Positions 1-11,809 of a DNA stretch of 64,000 bases are shown piece by piece; position 1 is the first letter of the stretch, and every line of letters begins with the position of its first letter. The translations under genes were made by a program, and so were the position numbers. Below the pieces are notes generated by a model. That model did not search any database. It saw nothing but the letters and a program-made list of their open reading frames with translations, and was not told where the DNA came from. Source of the stretch: Aphrocallistes beatrix (lineage: Eukaryota > Porifera > Hexactinellida > Sceptrulophora > Aphrocallistidae); NCBI GenBank assembly GCA_963281255.1, contig OY725504.1, positions 2,976,001 through 3,040,000 of the forward strand, written 5' to 3'.

Positions 1-139
1 TTGAAATGAGTGGCTTTATTATTCATATTTTTTCTCGGTGATTTTCCTCCTAGCCAAACCATAAGTAAAGGACTGAATTTCTGGGAATAAGAGCTTTGAG
101 AGTATGAGATGTGCAACAATGGCTACGATTTTAGATTCG

Positions 140-275
140 ATACCAAAGGACAAAATGGGACACTTTGAATGGTCACTTAATTACTTTGCTGGTCACTCAA
201 TTACTTTGCAAGGTCACTCAATTACTTTGCAAGGACAAAATGGGACACTTTGAATGGTCTCTCAATTACTTTGCT
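140..275. repeat. Short tandem repeat of a 22-bp-like unit
   Basis: The phrase 'ggtcactcaattactttgc' recurs with small changes four times, bracketed on both sides by 'aaaatgggacactttgaatgg'. It looks like a small local minisatellite. No coding potential is seen. Confidence 0.7.
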
Positions 276-284
276 CCGGTAATG

Positions 285-545
285 TAATCTGAGCCTACAC
301 TCTTGCAGCACCATCTCGCTAAAGGTAAAGTTAGGTGCTATCTTTCTTGCCTACTGAGAGCCGAGTTTTTCTCTATAAACATGCAATCATATACACACAC
401 ATGCTGCATACACTCAGTCAGCAACTATCAGTAGGTTTAGCACCTTACCCAGATTGTAAACCCTTGAGAACATATTAGCATGGATTCGGGGAATATATAA
501 ATCTATAAACTTTTTACTTCATTCATTTCACACTTGCAATGCAAT
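285..545 (-). repeat. Dispersed repeat R1, copy 1
   Basis: This 260-base stretch is the reverse complement of sequences at about 8580-8870 and 9175-9450. All share the order: a short AT-rich start, 'cccgaatccatgct', 'gatagttgctgactg', 'aggcaagaaagata' and 'ctgcaagagtgtag'. It is a dispersed repeat of unknown class without obvious inverted termini. Confidence 0.7.
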
Positions 546-993
546 ACAAATTCTATTGTTTCAAGTTTAACACTAATCACCAGAAGCTAGTTTTTGATTC
601 TGACAGAGCTAAAAGTTTATTATTGAAATATAGATTTCCATTATTACGAGTTCACAACCAATAACAACGATTTTATGTAATTATTGTAATTATTAATATT
701 GGACAAATTATATTACCCAATAATTAGTGATCAAAATTAATATGATTATTCATTTCCATACAAGGATAAAATTATACAAATATTTGAAAATTTGCACACC
801 TCGTGTAGGTGTTAAAAGTGGAATAACTTGAAAACGAGAAGAGTTAAAGATTAGGTTATTTGAGACGAAATGTTTATTGGGCATGACAACACCTTTCTAT
901 TAAATATTTTAATGGTCAGGTAATAATGACTCATCGGTTGCAGCATGTATAAAATATATCAAAAAGATACCCCAGTTTGCCTCCACCTTCAAC

Positions 994-1171
994 ATGCAGT
1001 CGCCATCCAGACAAGAAGTGGGAATGGTTTGTCGTCCATGGGGAATAGCTCTTTCTAACAATGTAATATTAGTTGTTGTGTCTAGGGATGGAAACTACAG
1101 TCTGCAATATATGCTAAAAATATTTGATGGTGATAGGTCAAATATAAAAGTGTCATTTTTTGCAGAAAACG
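994..1171 (+). pseudogene. NHL-repeat gene fragment
   Basis: The ORF from 994 includes a stretch resembling one NHL blade: 'CRPWGIALSNNVILVV' followed after a short gap by 'MLKIFD'. Compare 'FPKGLAISGDRIVIT' and 'CVKVFD' in the complete NHL protein at 19464-20711. Only one blade is present, then the frame runs into low-complexity sequence, so I read it as a relic. A shorter, further decayed copy of its 3' part lies at about 10345-10430, inside the second copy of the local segmental duplication. Alternatively it is an unrelated spurious ORF. Confidence 0.4.
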
Positions 1172-1339
1172 CTAAAATGTCGCTTCAAAACATAAAAATT
1201 GAAAATATTATAAATATCTCCTTATTCACCCAGACAACATTTCTAAACCTTGCCAGTTGTTCCAGCCGTCTGGACAAACAAGCAAGCAAACAAACACATA
1301 TACTGCAAATGAGTTTTGATTTTACGTATATAGTATAAT

Positions 1340-2090
1340 GCTTTAAAATATTCTTAAAACAGATCAAACAATCTCCATATGTCCAAATCTCTCTTTTTAA
1401 TGAATCAAGACTAATGTATTTAAAAAATTAATATGACAACTTTCCAATTTTATATTTTTAAATCATACATCATCTCAATTAAATATTTTGAATCATATGG
1501 AGATGACGATTGATATTTCAATCTTAGTAAGCTATGTTATTTAAACTCATACATCATCTCAATGAAATATATTGAATCATATGGAGATAACGATTGAATT
1601 TCAATTTTGCAGATTTAAACTCATACATCATCTCAACTACAAGTAGATATATTGAATCATATGGAGATGATGATTTATATTTCAACTTTGCAGATTTAAA
1701 ATCATACATCATCTCAACTACAAGTAGATATATTGAATCATATGGAGATGACGATTGAACCCTGAGGAGTATAAATGCCTTCTACTTCTTTATTGGTATC
1801 CATATAGATTGATTGATCAGTGTGTAGTTTATATGTATGCATAATAAATCAGATCACATATCTGAGTTCGTATGGAATAGTAAGTTACAAATTATTGTGT
1901 CAGGGCAATGGGAGCCGGCATTAAAGGTATACTAGTAGAGATCGCTTGTAGAGGTTTGGTTTTCTCAGTTCATGGCAACAAACCTAATTCAGGGTGACAA
2001 TTCTTATGAAAATTTGTTTTGACTCAATCCCAATTTATTCTAAGCATTTCTGAATTTTCCAAAATTTAAAAATAATAACTTGATATATGT
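1340..2090. repeat. Duplicated segment with about 84-bp tandem units, copy 1
   Basis: Four imperfect units each contain 'catacatcatctca' and 'ttgaatcatatggagat' (near 1467, 1550, 1622 and 1706). They are followed by a TATA-like 'gtataaatgc' and then 'gttttgactcaatccc'. The same order, with fewer units, occurs at about 11100-11600. This is part of the larger duplication that also carries the two syntaxin-like genes. Confidence 0.65.
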
Positions 2091-2102
2091 GGTTAATAAC
2101 AA

Positions 2103-3032
2103 CAAGCGCGCTTCGCTTGCTTGCGCTGCGCGCAGCTGGCGGACACTTTGTGTCAGCTGGAGGCGCCCTGTGGGCGCCTGGGGTCACAATGATTAATTAT
2201 AATGGAGAAAACATTTCTAAATATGTCTGTCCTACTGTTATAATCGATATCGCACGAAAGATTTGCCAATTTTTAAAATTTTGATGCGTAATGATGACGC
2301 CATAACAGAGTGATGAGTCATCATATTTGGATGAGAGTTGTATCATATGTGAGATATATTAATATACACATTCTATTAAAATTTCAGCCTTCTATCACTT
2401 AAAATGGCTGCTATAGTCGAAAAACTGAAATTTATCATTATAAAAAAGGTGACAATGACGTCATAATTCTTTGATGAGTCGACATTTTGGTCTGAGGTCA
2501 GAACTTAGTGGACCCATAGCCAAAAGACTCTCACATGCCAAAAATCAGCTTTCTGTGACCGGCAGTTTCTTCAATCAATTCGTTACAGATATACATATAT
2601 ATACTACCGTATTTCCCTGAATAAGCGCCGGGGCTTGAATAAGCGCCGGGGCTCGAATAAGCGCCGGGGCACGAATAAGCTCCGGGGCACGAATAAACTC
2701 CGGGACACGAATACACGAAGCTCCGGGGCATTTTAGTTCTCTAAACATCATATCAAACTAGTATTCTCAGTAGTGGCATAGATACAAGTGCTTTTTGAAA
2801 CATTACATTATCCTTTTTTAATAGAACTAACATTCTCAGTTGTGGCAAAAATAAAAGTGCCAGTCAATGTAGTAAACAAAAAAAAGAGCGCCGGGTCAAA
2901 ATAACGAATGAAAAAAAAAGCGCCGGGGCTTGAATAAGCGCCGGGTCTAAAGGGTGCACGAAATAAATAAGCGCCCGGGCGCTTATTCGAAGCAATACGG
3001 TATATACATTAATCGAGTTTTAATAGTAAGGA
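2103..3032 (-). mobile_element. Helitron-like element, family 1, copy B (with nested insert)
   Basis: On the minus strand it starts TCCTTACTATTAAAACTCG (complement ends at 3032) and ends with a GC-rich tail, hairpin and CTTG (complement starts at 2103). It lies between A and T. The interior matches copies at 26844-27416, 29080-29604 and 62428-63425, including the recurring 'tgacgtcat' phrases. A separate TA-flanked element at 2617-3000 is inserted in it. No protein is encoded. The TC start, the 3' hairpin and insertion between A and T without target duplication are Helitron features; the CTTG end differs from the usual CTRR. Confidence 0.65.
2617..3000. mobile_element. TA-flanked MITE with GAATAAGCGCCGGGG tandem units
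   Basis: Inverted ends CCGTATTTCCCTGAATAAGCG and the complement of CGCTTATTCGAAGCAATACGG are each flanked by TA (2615-2616, 3001-3002). The interior repeats 'gaataagcgccggggc' in tandem, which creates a spurious repetitive minus-strand ORF at 2531-2731. A related, decayed end is visible at about 40697-40750 in a RICTOR intron. Confidence 0.7.
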
Positions 3033-3033
3033 T

Positions 3034-3706
3034 ACATTTTCCTTTTTTCCTTTATATAAATGTTGTAAACAAATGTTAACGAATAATTCATCATATAGAT
3101 CTGAAAATATTATATTCGAAATCTACACCCCTAAAAACATCATGCCAATCGTTGAAAGCAATATTCTAGCATATTTTTGAGATTTGTTTACTTTATGTAT
3201 CTATTGTAAACAAAAGTATTCAAATAATTTATCATATGGATCTGAAAATATGATATTCGAAATCTACACCCCTGAAAACCCCATGTCACCCGTTGGAAGC
3301 TAGTCTCTAGCATATTTTTCAAAATTTGTCAAATGGTGTGAAAATATGTATATAAAGGTGTGAAATATGCACATAATCTTTTTTATTGCTATACACTATA
3401 ATATAATTAAGATATCAAATATTCGTTGTGGCTTTGAAGTATTAATATCAATGACAATCTATTGTAGTGTCGTACAATGATTTCTATTGTGATAGTCATT
3501 TATTTTGTATAGAAAAGGTGTGAAAATCGTTTTTCATTTTTTTTGCAGAGGTGTAAAAATTTCGCTTAGATTTTCGAACTTAATCGTAGATTCATCATTT
3601 GACACACCTACATGCCAATTTTCGTATCTCTACGACTTTTTCAATCAATTCGGACAAACAAACAAACAAAAAAACAAAAAAAATCCTAGCATTTTAATAT
3701 ATAAGA
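3034..3706 (-). mobile_element. Helitron-like element, family 2, 3'-truncated
   Basis: The minus strand starts TCTTATATATTAAAATGC (complement ends at 3706) and contains three diverged copies of a motif around 'gtgtagatttcgaatat' plus 'tttgtttacaatagatacat'. It matches 59168-60252 and about 11810-12643. Its 3' part is missing where family 1 copy B abuts at 3032. Confidence 0.6.
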
Positions 3707-3897
3707 TATTGGGACATCCCATATTCATACTAACCGTTGAAAATCCATTTCTTGCGTGAAATATCAATTAATGTTTAAAATGTGGCTAGCTATAATTTAT
3801 TTGATTGTAATATGTAATACACAACTATAGTTGCTTTGCAAACATTTTTTAAAATTTCATTCAATCAAATTTAAAAATTAGAAAGTGATTATACTCT

Positions 3898-4991
3898 GCA
3901 CCAAGTAAGAATATCCCTATTCGGCACAACAAAATAGAATAATCCATAGCCTACTATATATAAGGCCTAAGAGTAACTTAACCAGGGATGCGGTAGAAGA
4001 TGGATGAAGAAATACATGAGCTGCCTTAAATCATTAACAAAGCACAATAGAGCTTAGGAATGTATTACCAGCATATATAAATATGGTGTCAAAGCACTCA
4101 TATCCGTTGTTAAAATTTAGATTAGCCATCAAATGATTGCGCAACAGGTTATATTTGGGTCAAATTTAGTGATTTTCAGAGGCCGTTTAAGGGCACTTCT
4201 AAGTGTTTTTATTATAAGTTTTTTCGCATAGAACTGAGAAGTGAATGTGTTAATACTAAAAATTTGGAATTTTTTCATGGAATGTTCTTACATTCCAGTG
4301 TTGCTATGGAAACGTGTTTTGGTCAGTTGGGGCTATATCTTGAAAACAGCGATAGCTAGATATTCAAATATAATCCCATTTGATAGCAAATAGGCTACTT
4401 CCTATTTAGCTATAATACAATTTCTGTGTCTAAATTCAATGGTTTACGAGATATTCGACAAATTACCAAATGTGACCAATATGATAAATTGCCTAATAAC
4501 TCGTAAATTATTGAATTAAGACATAGAAATTGTATTATAGCTAAATAGGAAGTAGCCTATTTGCTATCAAATGGGATTATATTTGAATATCTAGCTATCG
4601 CTGTTTTCAAGATATAGCCCCAACTGACCAAAACACGTTTCCATAGCAACACTGGAATGTAAGAACATTCCATGAACTTTATAATAAAAACACTTAGAAG
4701 TGCCCTTAAACGGCCTCTGAAAATCACTAAATTTAACCCAAATATAGCCTGTTGCACAATCATTTGATGACTAATCTAAATTTTAACAACGGATATGAGT
4801 GCTTTGACACCATGTTTATATATGCTGGTAATACATTCCTAAGCTCTATTATGCTTTGTTAATGATTTAAGGCAGCTCATGTATTTCTTCAACCATCTTC
4901 TACTGCATCCCTAGTGCCAAATTCGCAAGTTACTCTGAGGCCTTATTATAGTAGACTATGAATAATCTTAATAAAAATTCATACTTGGTGC
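3898..4991. mobile_element. Foldback element: near-perfect 1.1-kb palindrome
   Basis: Left and right halves are reverse complements across almost the whole length, with the axis near 4467. For example 'ttgctatcaaatgggatta' on the right mirrors 'taatcccatttgatagcaa' on the left. The outer ends read 'gcaccaagtaagaat' and the inverted 'attcatacttggtgc'. No transposase. The same family forms the palindrome at 20811-21871 and single arms at about 9850-10310 and 61200-61560. The ORF at 4557-4763 lies inside an arm and is not a gene. Confidence 0.75.
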
Positions 4992-6600
4992 TGCGCGAAG
5001 TAGGAATTACACATTTGTGAATATTTATTTGAAATGTATTTGTAGTTTATTAAGAGTATCGGCATTGAATACATCAATCAACGGAATAAATGCATTTTAC
5101 ATCTTTTGGATATATTTTTGAAAATTATGTAGTCAAAGTATAGAGAAACTCTATAGTATTTTATTTTAATTCGTTATTTACGCATTCAAAATTACTCAGC
5201 TTTCACCAGAAATCTTTCTTTCCATGTAAATATAATCTTGTGCAACCTAACATAGGTTGTCATTGACCATAATTATTTTATAAGATGGTGATTAATGACA
5301 TAATGTTTATAATGTCACGCCTAACAAAAGTATTCGGGTTAAAAGATTCAAAACTTGCAAATTCTATTAAAAATAAGCCCATATTAATAGTATTTATATG
5401 GAAAATTTCGTCACATTTGTACTCATGCATACTCTACATAAGTAACCCCAATACTGCAGCGAACCAAAATAAAATTTCGAATAAATACAATTCCTACCTT
5501 GTGCAGGGCTAAGTAGGAATATTCTTAGTTGGTACGGAACAATTATAACTTGTATTCTTATTAAATGATCTCCATCATTTAAGCCATAAGGAATTTATAA
5601 ATTTTGATGCATTTATCCGATAACTTTTTCGAAAACGAGCAAACGGATGGGCATTATACGTTGATCAAGCCATAAGGAATCTATGTATTATACAAGGAGC
5701 TATACAAAAAATTGTCGAGATATAATACAACTAAAATTTCGTTTTTATCGTGAAGAAAGCTTCGGTGATAAAGTTGTGTTAAAGTTGTGTTTTGCCCCCG
5801 CCTTATACTTCTATTTCAAATGTATTTTATTACGTCTATGGACCATCTTTCATTCCAAAGAGAGCTCAAACTCCCTCAGGTTTGGCGCTTATGGATAGCG
5901 GCGCAGACTCTGGATGAGGATTGGTAGGGCCATTTCGGACAAATCGTATTATTGCTAATAGAAGATAATAGCCTTCGCCCCGCCCCCCGCATTTGTCATG
6001 GAATATTATTCCTTAGGCCTGCTCCTATCCTGGGGGCTTCATTAAAACGGGAGTTAATGGCAAGCGGAGTAAAATCAGCAACTAGCAAACTATAATGGAA
6101 ATAAAACACGTTATACTAATATGCGGCATTAAGATAACTTATAAATCAAGTTCTTATAATAGAATTAGATTGGATCATTCCCAGACGGAACTATGTTAAA
6201 AGCAAGGTATTTCGTTATAAAGTACTTGGTTATAACGGGATTCACTGTACTTATTTTCAAGTATTTAGTAATTTACTCCTGTTCACAAATAATTATTCAA
6301 GAATGTGTAAACCATTTTTGTGTGGGAAGCCATAAAATTTGGGAAGCTGTATATTGAAAAAAACTACAATGAAACTATAGCTTCATTGGCGACTAATTTA
6401 TTCTTGACCTGTGTGGTGACGTAATAGTCTTTTGATGAATCTCTACTTTCACTTAGTGGTAATATCATATGACAATACAACAGTATGACAATACAACAGT
6501 AGAACTATGGTTAATCATAATGTTGTAAAAATGGAGGAAAACATTTATTAATTCGTTTTGTCCGAGTTTTGTCCGGTAGAAGCAATCGATGTTTCACTGT
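4992..6600. other. AT-rich intergenic sequence, no gene seen
   Basis: Only short ORFs without recognisable motifs are present (for example 5285-5512 and 5683-5898). A fragment resembling the foldback end recurs near 5495-5545 ('cttgtgcagggctaagtaggaat'), and an inverted-repeat end 'ttcactgtac' lies near 6240. The stretch 6400-6600 is homologous to about 12740-12960, upstream of the paralogous gene, so it may hold promoter sequence for the syntaxin-like gene. Confidence 0.5.
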
Positions 6601-6601
6601 A

Positions 6602-6779
6602 TATATGTTACAGTCAATCTGTGTAATCAGTTATTTCATGAAAAGCCTAGTGATTTCACGAAATTACTAGGCTTTTCATGAAAAAACTCACACTCATTTC
6701 ACGAAAATGCCTAGTAATTTCGTGAGATCACTAGGCACGTCATGAAATCCCTAATTTCACAATCTGACCGTAACATATA
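6602..6779. mobile_element. Short palindromic MITE just upstream of syntaxin-like gene 1
   Basis: Ends TATATGTTACAGTCA and the complement of TGACCGTAACATATA are inverted repeats. The interior is built from inverted 'cctagtgatttc' and 'gaaattactagg' units. The paralogous upstream region at about 12945-12975 lacks this insert and reads straight through, which is good evidence of an insertion after the duplication. It ends 50 bases before the ATG at 6830. Confidence 0.75.
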
Positions 6780-6829
6780 CTATATGTTCTATACTTTAGT
6801 GAAGAGTAATTTTGGTAGGACATTGCTCA

Positions 6830-8140
6830 ATGGCAATACGAGACAGCGCAAAGAATTTCGTAGATGAGAACCCCTCAAACGCTGAAGATCAGGTCACAAT
6901 TGGAGATATTGAAGTGGATCTATTAACTCCACAATTAAAGGAGATGATGCGGTTGTTGAATCAAATAGAAAAGAATGTCTTGTTGATGAGCAAAATACAC
7001 TTGAAGGCCCTCAAACAATCCAGTTCACCTGAGAGTCAACTTACTGAACTAAAATCCTTGTGTGAATCCATTTCTACCTTTTCCATACGCGCCAACTCGG
7101 TAGGCGAAAAGTTGACTGAGTTAATGACAGTGGAGGTGTCAAAGAGGGCAGATTATCGGATTCGTAAAGTACAGACAGTCGCAATTTTGAAGCGATTCCA
7201 AGTAATGAAGGAAGATTATTACAACAAGCAAGAAATCTTTTTGACAAGGTACCGAGAGAAGATTTCCCGCAAAAAGAAAACCAATTATGAGAACAAGACA
7301 TTCTTGGAAATTCAGAAGATAGTCGAGAAACAGGACTCAAATCCTTCCTCAAAAGAGTGTATAGCACAAAGAGTGCAATCTCAGAAGTCAATGAATGATG
7401 GTGAAAAAAACAAAAAGCAAACCTCAGTTCAAGAGGATGATAACCAGGTCAAAATGCCAATAATTCGAAATGAAGCCTTACTTCCCAAGTTAGAGGAGCT
7501 AAGCATGGATGGAGTTAGTCTTCGTACGGTTAAAGTGGAACCCTTTCTGGTAGAAGTGGAGGAGTTGAAAGGGTCGATTGGTCAGATTGAACAAGAAGTC
7601 GTCCTCCTAAGGAAAATCCACTTGGAGATCCTTAACAACACAAGTTCAAATTTCAAAAGAACCGAGCTTGATACTCTGCGAAAATCTATTTTCACAAAAT
7701 CTACTCTTGTGAACTCCGGAGTTGCGAGAATGAGGAGGCTCGTGATGTCAGGGGAAGGCCAAGCAACAGAGCAACGAATATATAAAGCACAGACAGCGGC
7801 CCTCGTAGTACGATTCCACGCAGCAATAGAAAGTTATTACAAAGAACAAGAAACTTTCTTGGTAAGGTTCCAGGAGAAAATTTTTCGGATGTTGAAAATT
7901 ATAGACACAGACTCAAAATTTATCTCTAATTTATCTCCTAAGAACTTAATGACCTATAACATAGAATCTCATCCTCTCAACAATGTGATAGAACAATGGC
8001 GTTGTGATATGATTGGACTGGAAAAGGATAAGGAACTCCGAGACATATTTCAAGATATGTCTCTCCTTATAGATGAGCAAAATTTTGTCGTAGATAACAT
8101 AGAGGCAAACTTAGGACTTGGAATGCCCCATGTGTCTTGA
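6830..8140 (+). CDS. Syntaxin-like protein with two Habc-like domains and a truncated SNARE motif, copy 1
   Basis: Single-exon gene, 436 residues. The first ATG is at 6830; the frame opens earlier only through a TTG, and the paralogue starts at the matching ATG. Residues about 30-150 and about 238-360 each resemble the three-helix Habc regulatory domain of plasma-membrane syntaxins; each carries the hallmark 'RIRKVQT' or 'RIYKAQT' and a following 'F..YY..QE.FL' helix. Residues about 382-430 match the N-terminal two thirds of a Qa-SNARE motif, with the central glutamine in 'LLIDEQNFVVDNIEANL'. The protein then stops: the last SNARE layers and the membrane anchor of normal syntaxins (about 290 residues, one Habc domain) are absent. 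It could act as a soluble regulator or decoy in SNARE assembly; this is inference. The two domains probably arose by internal duplication. Confidence 0.75.
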   Translation: MAIRDSAKNFVDENPSNAEDQVTIGDIEVDLLTPQLKEMMRLLNQIEKNVLLMSKIHLKALKQSSSPESQLTELKSLCESISTFSIRANSVGEKLTELMTVEVSKRADYRIRKVQTVAILKRFQVMKEDYYNKQEIFLTRYREKISRKKKTNYENKTFLEIQKIVEKQDSNPSSKECIAQRVQSQKSMNDGEKNKKQTSVQEDDNQVKMPIIRNEALLPKLEELSMDGVSLRTVKVEPFLVEVEELKGSIGQIEQEVVLLRKIHLEILNNTSSNFKRTELDTLRKSIFTKSTLVNSGVARMRRLVMSGEGQATEQRIYKAQTAALVVRFHAAIESYYKEQETFLVRFQEKIFRMLKIIDTDSKFISNLSPKNLMTYNIESHPLNNVIEQWRCDMIGLEKDKELRDIFQDMSLLIDEQNFVVDNIEANLGLGMPHVS

Positions 8141-8579
8141 AAAATCACCAAGTTCCTCTCAAGTATACCACTAGAAGTGGATTTCGCTCAATAACAAGTC
8201 TTTTACTATTATGGTGTGAGAAAGTTGTTTTTTTTCAACATTCTGCTATACTATTATGTATATGTTTTGTATTACATTATGTATAATATTAATTCCCGCC
8301 CACCTAATATCAATTTGTGACACTTCCGAAGGGAACTCCTATTGGCATCGAGAGTATATATGATATTTTATATATTAGTACATTCGTCGATCTGTCCATG
8401 TGATCCTTATAAAATGCCTATTAACAATTCGTAATGGATTTCTGAATTGGTATCTGCTGATGGAGACGAAATATGTAGTAGAAGTTCAATGCCAACTAAG
8501 ATTTACACAAAGTATGAATTCCTACTGGTATTTGTTAAAGGGATACATAATATTCGTGATAGGATTATATTATAGATTT
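8141..8579. other. 3' flank of syntaxin-like gene 1
   Basis: Homologous to the sequence after the paralogue (about 14271-14500) as far as about 8390, so it probably includes the 3' UTR. Nothing else is recognised. The ORF at 8400-8603 has no motif. Confidence 0.4.
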
Positions 8580-8870
8580 ATATACTCCCCGAATCCATGC
8601 TGATATGTTCTCAAGGGGTTTACAATCTGGATGATTTGCCAAACCTACTGATAGTTGCTGACTGCGGTGTATGCGGCATGTGTGTATGTAGTATATGATA
8701 GAGTGTTACAGAGAAAAAACTCGGTTAATAGTAGGCAAGAAAGATACTAGCACCTAACTTAACTTGACCTTTAGTGATATGACATCCTGTGCTTTCAGCT
8801 CACTAAGGTTCTGCAAGAGTGTAGCTCAGATTTCATATAGCAGAAGCAATATAATTGAGAGCAAAATGCA
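8580..8870 (+). repeat. Dispersed repeat R1, copy 2
   Basis: Same order of blocks as at 285-545 (reverse complement) and 9175-9450. Two direct copies here lie about 600 bases apart. The short ORF at 8764-9033 runs through it and is not supported as a gene. Confidence 0.65.
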
Positions 8871-9174
8871 AATGACTGATATATATAGCCAAGTTCCAAG
8901 GTTAGCAAGTGATCATTCAATTGATTTTCAACAGAGAAAGATGTCGCAGCAAAAAGTTATGGTTTGTATCCTGTTACTAGTTCTAATAGACGCCTTGGCT
9001 CACCTAGTTCATACACTTCCAGGCTCTCTTTAGCAAATTCGGATTAGACCGTTGAACTTATGAGCCAATGCCGTATATTCAAATTCGCTCTCTTCTAGGA
9101 ATTTATGAACAAATAGCAATACCCACTGAATTCTTGTGGACAGGAAAGCCCATGTGTCTCGATAAAAATTAAAG

Positions 9175-9450
9175 TTTATAGATTTATATCCCCCCCGAAT
9201 CCATGCTAATATGTTCTCAGGGGGTTTACAAACTGGGTGAGGTGCTAAACTTACTGATAGTTGCTGACTGTGATGTATGCATATGATAGCGTGTTACAGA
9301 GAAAAACTCGGCTAACAGTAGGCAAGAAAGATAGCACCTGACTTAACTTTACCTTTAAACGAGATGACATCCTTAGTGTTTTCAGCTCACTAAGGTTCTG
9401 CAAGAGTGTAGGCTCAGATTGCGTTACAGAAGCAATGTAATTGAGAGTAA
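9175..9450 (+). repeat. Dispersed repeat R1, copy 3
   Basis: Starts 'tatagatttatatccccc', includes 'cccgaatccatgct' and 'gatagttgctgactg', and ends near 'gcttacag'-type sequence, as in the other two copies. No coding potential. Confidence 0.65.
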
Positions 9451-9849
9451 AATGCAAATGACTAGAGCGAAGTATCTATAATTAGTATTCAGGATGCACA
9501 TATACTCAGTGATTTTCATTTGCGGGTAGTGGAAGGTGGTTAAAACGGAAATATCGTCGACCAATTTTCCTTTCGATGAAATTTCCGCCATTTGATTAAA
9601 ACCCAGGTTAATTAGTGCAAATTTAGAGAAATTTAGGAGTTGAAGAGTGTGCATCTAAAGATTCAAACTTCCGAGTCTTTTAGAGCACCCTACTCTATAT
9701 TTTGTAATTGATTCATAATACTAGAACTGTTTTATTACTTTTGATCTATTTAGCGGGAATCTTCGATAAGAATGAGTATTTTAAAAGTATAGTTATACAT
9801 TGAACCTGGGGTCTGAGTTTTTTACTGAAATAAAAAATATTTAGAAATT

Positions 9850-10310
9850 ATATTATCGCTTAATAAAAAGTAGTATATCAAGTTTGGATGCCTAGTTATT
9901 GCGGTTTTCAAGATAAGATCCCACTTGACAAAAAGGCTTTTCCATAGCAATATTCCATTAAAAAAGTTTTTCGTATCAACTCAGTCACAGCTCAGTTCTA
10001 TGCGAAAAACTTGATATTCAAAACACTTAGAAGTGTCCTTAAACCGCCACTGAAAATAAATAAAATCGCCATATATATAGTAAGTTATTGCGCAATCATA
10101 TAATGACTAGTTAAAATTTAGTAACGGATTTGGGTACTTGATACCGCATCTATATATATGCTGGGAATACATTCATAAGTTCTACCTGCGTGGTTAATGA
10201 TTCAAGACAGCTCATATATTAGTTCAACCATCTTCCTACCGCATCCCTAGTCCAAAATTCAAAAAAATGGCTTTATATGCTGTAGACCATGACCAAACAT
10301 TCTTTCTTGA
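9850..10310. mobile_element. Single arm of the foldback family
   Basis: Matches the right arm of 3898-4991: 'tccatagcaatattccatt', 'cacttagaagtg', 'gcgcaatcat' and 'tatatatgctgg.aatacatt' occur in the same order. The opposite arm is missing, so it is a truncated copy. Confidence 0.6.
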
Positions 10311-10339
10311 TGAATATCATTCTTCTCTAGCTAGGAGCC

Positions 10340-11600
10340 TTTTACTAAAATATGCTGCTAAAGATATTCGATGCTGATTAATCAAATATAAAAGTGTCAT
10401 TTTTTCGTAGAAAATAAACAAACAAATATAGACTAGGGAATCTCAAAAACAATTTTTTTGCGGTTGTAGTTCGTTCTAGTTGCTTCCCGATTTTATTTGA
10501 AGGTGTTGATTTGTTAAAATTTTCAGCGTTCTATCGCTACTGAACATGACGGTTCACCGGTTCTCTATTTCTCTTTTGTATTCCATTTCAAGGATATTAT
10601 AATTTCAAGGCTGTCGTGTTCTGGTCTCAAATATTTGGATAGATCTTTTTTTATTCGATAGAACGCTGCTATTATGCTGAAATAGAAGTTTTATATAATT
10701 CTTAGTCTTATTATTCGAAATAAGGCAATATGAAGTATTAACATATCATTATCCTATTGAAATATTTCACATCCCTTATTCCGAAAAATATGAATCAGAA
10801 TTATATGAAATTTCGTTTGTAGTATAAAAGTAGCGTTTTATTTCATAAAATAATTTCTGTACTAAAAAGATTCAGACTAGAACAGGACAGTCTTTAACTC
10901 CCAACACCGTTAATGTAGAAGAGAATATAGAATGGAGAACTGTTGAACAATTATTTCTAGCAGCAATAGAATGCTGAAAATTCTTAAGCAATGTATCATC
11001 ATCAAATAAAATCAGAAAGCAACGAGAGTTAATTCAAACAATAAAGATTTCCTTTTTAAAATATCCTAATACACACACATACTCATATATACACCAATTG
11101 AGGTTTAATCTAATAGATAATGCTTTAAAATAGTCTTATAACAGGTTAGATAATCTTCATATGTTCAAATCTCTTCTTTTAATGAATCAAGCCTAATGTA
11201 TTTGAAATAATACATCATATTAACTGAATAATTCACATTTCAATATTACCTATTAAAAACAATACATCATCTGATAAATATTGACTTTTAATCTTACATA
11301 TTTAAATAAATCATATATCCTCTCAATTAGATATATTGAATCATATGGAGATCACGATTGAAACCCTGAGGGGTATAAATGCTTTTTATTTCCTTTATTA
11401 GCGATAACTTGTCCATATACAAGTAGATTCGATCAGTATGTAGTTTGTAGGTATATAGTATAAATCAGATCACAAATCTGAGTTACAATTAATAGTTAAT
11501 GAAATAGTAAGTTGTTTTGACTCAATCCCAACTTCCCAAGCAAGTTTGAAAAATTTTTCCGAAATAAAAAAATAATAACTTGAAATCTGGGTTTTATAAT
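10340..11600. repeat. Second copy of the upstream part of the segmental duplication
   Basis: Blocks match the first copy: 'caaatataaaagtgtcatttttt' matches near 1140; 11110-11400 matches 1340-1800 ('gaatcatatggagat', 'gtataaatgc'); 11500-11590 matches 1995-2085 ('gttttgactcaatccc'). Copies differ by indels and by later element insertions. No gene is recognised between 10430 and 11110. Confidence 0.55.
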
Positions 11601-11809
11601 AATAATTTTGCCAAATAATAGCTTCATAGCTCCACAGAGATGCCCTAATTAAGACTTACTTTTTAGATTATTTAATTTTGAAATTTCCTCTTTGTGAATT
11701 AGATCCTTGTATAATTTTAAAATTGATTACTGTCACCCTAGTATATCCTAAAGGATTTTCAAATCATTGGAATGGGGCTGTAAGAAATAGCGAGAGATGA
11801 AACTTGTAA

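Noticed and set aside
1760-1830. TATA-like 'gtataaatgc' followed by 'tcagtgtg', duplicated near 11370-11440
   Set aside because: Spacing between the two is about 48 bases, too long for TATA-Inr, and no gene follows; conservation is explained by the segmental duplication.
2531-2731. Proline/serine/cysteine repetitive ORF
   Set aside because: Arises from the 'gaataagcgccggggc' tandem units within a MITE.
4557-4763. Minus-strand ORF with hydrophobic stretches
   Set aside because: Lies within one arm of a palindromic element and overlaps its mirror.
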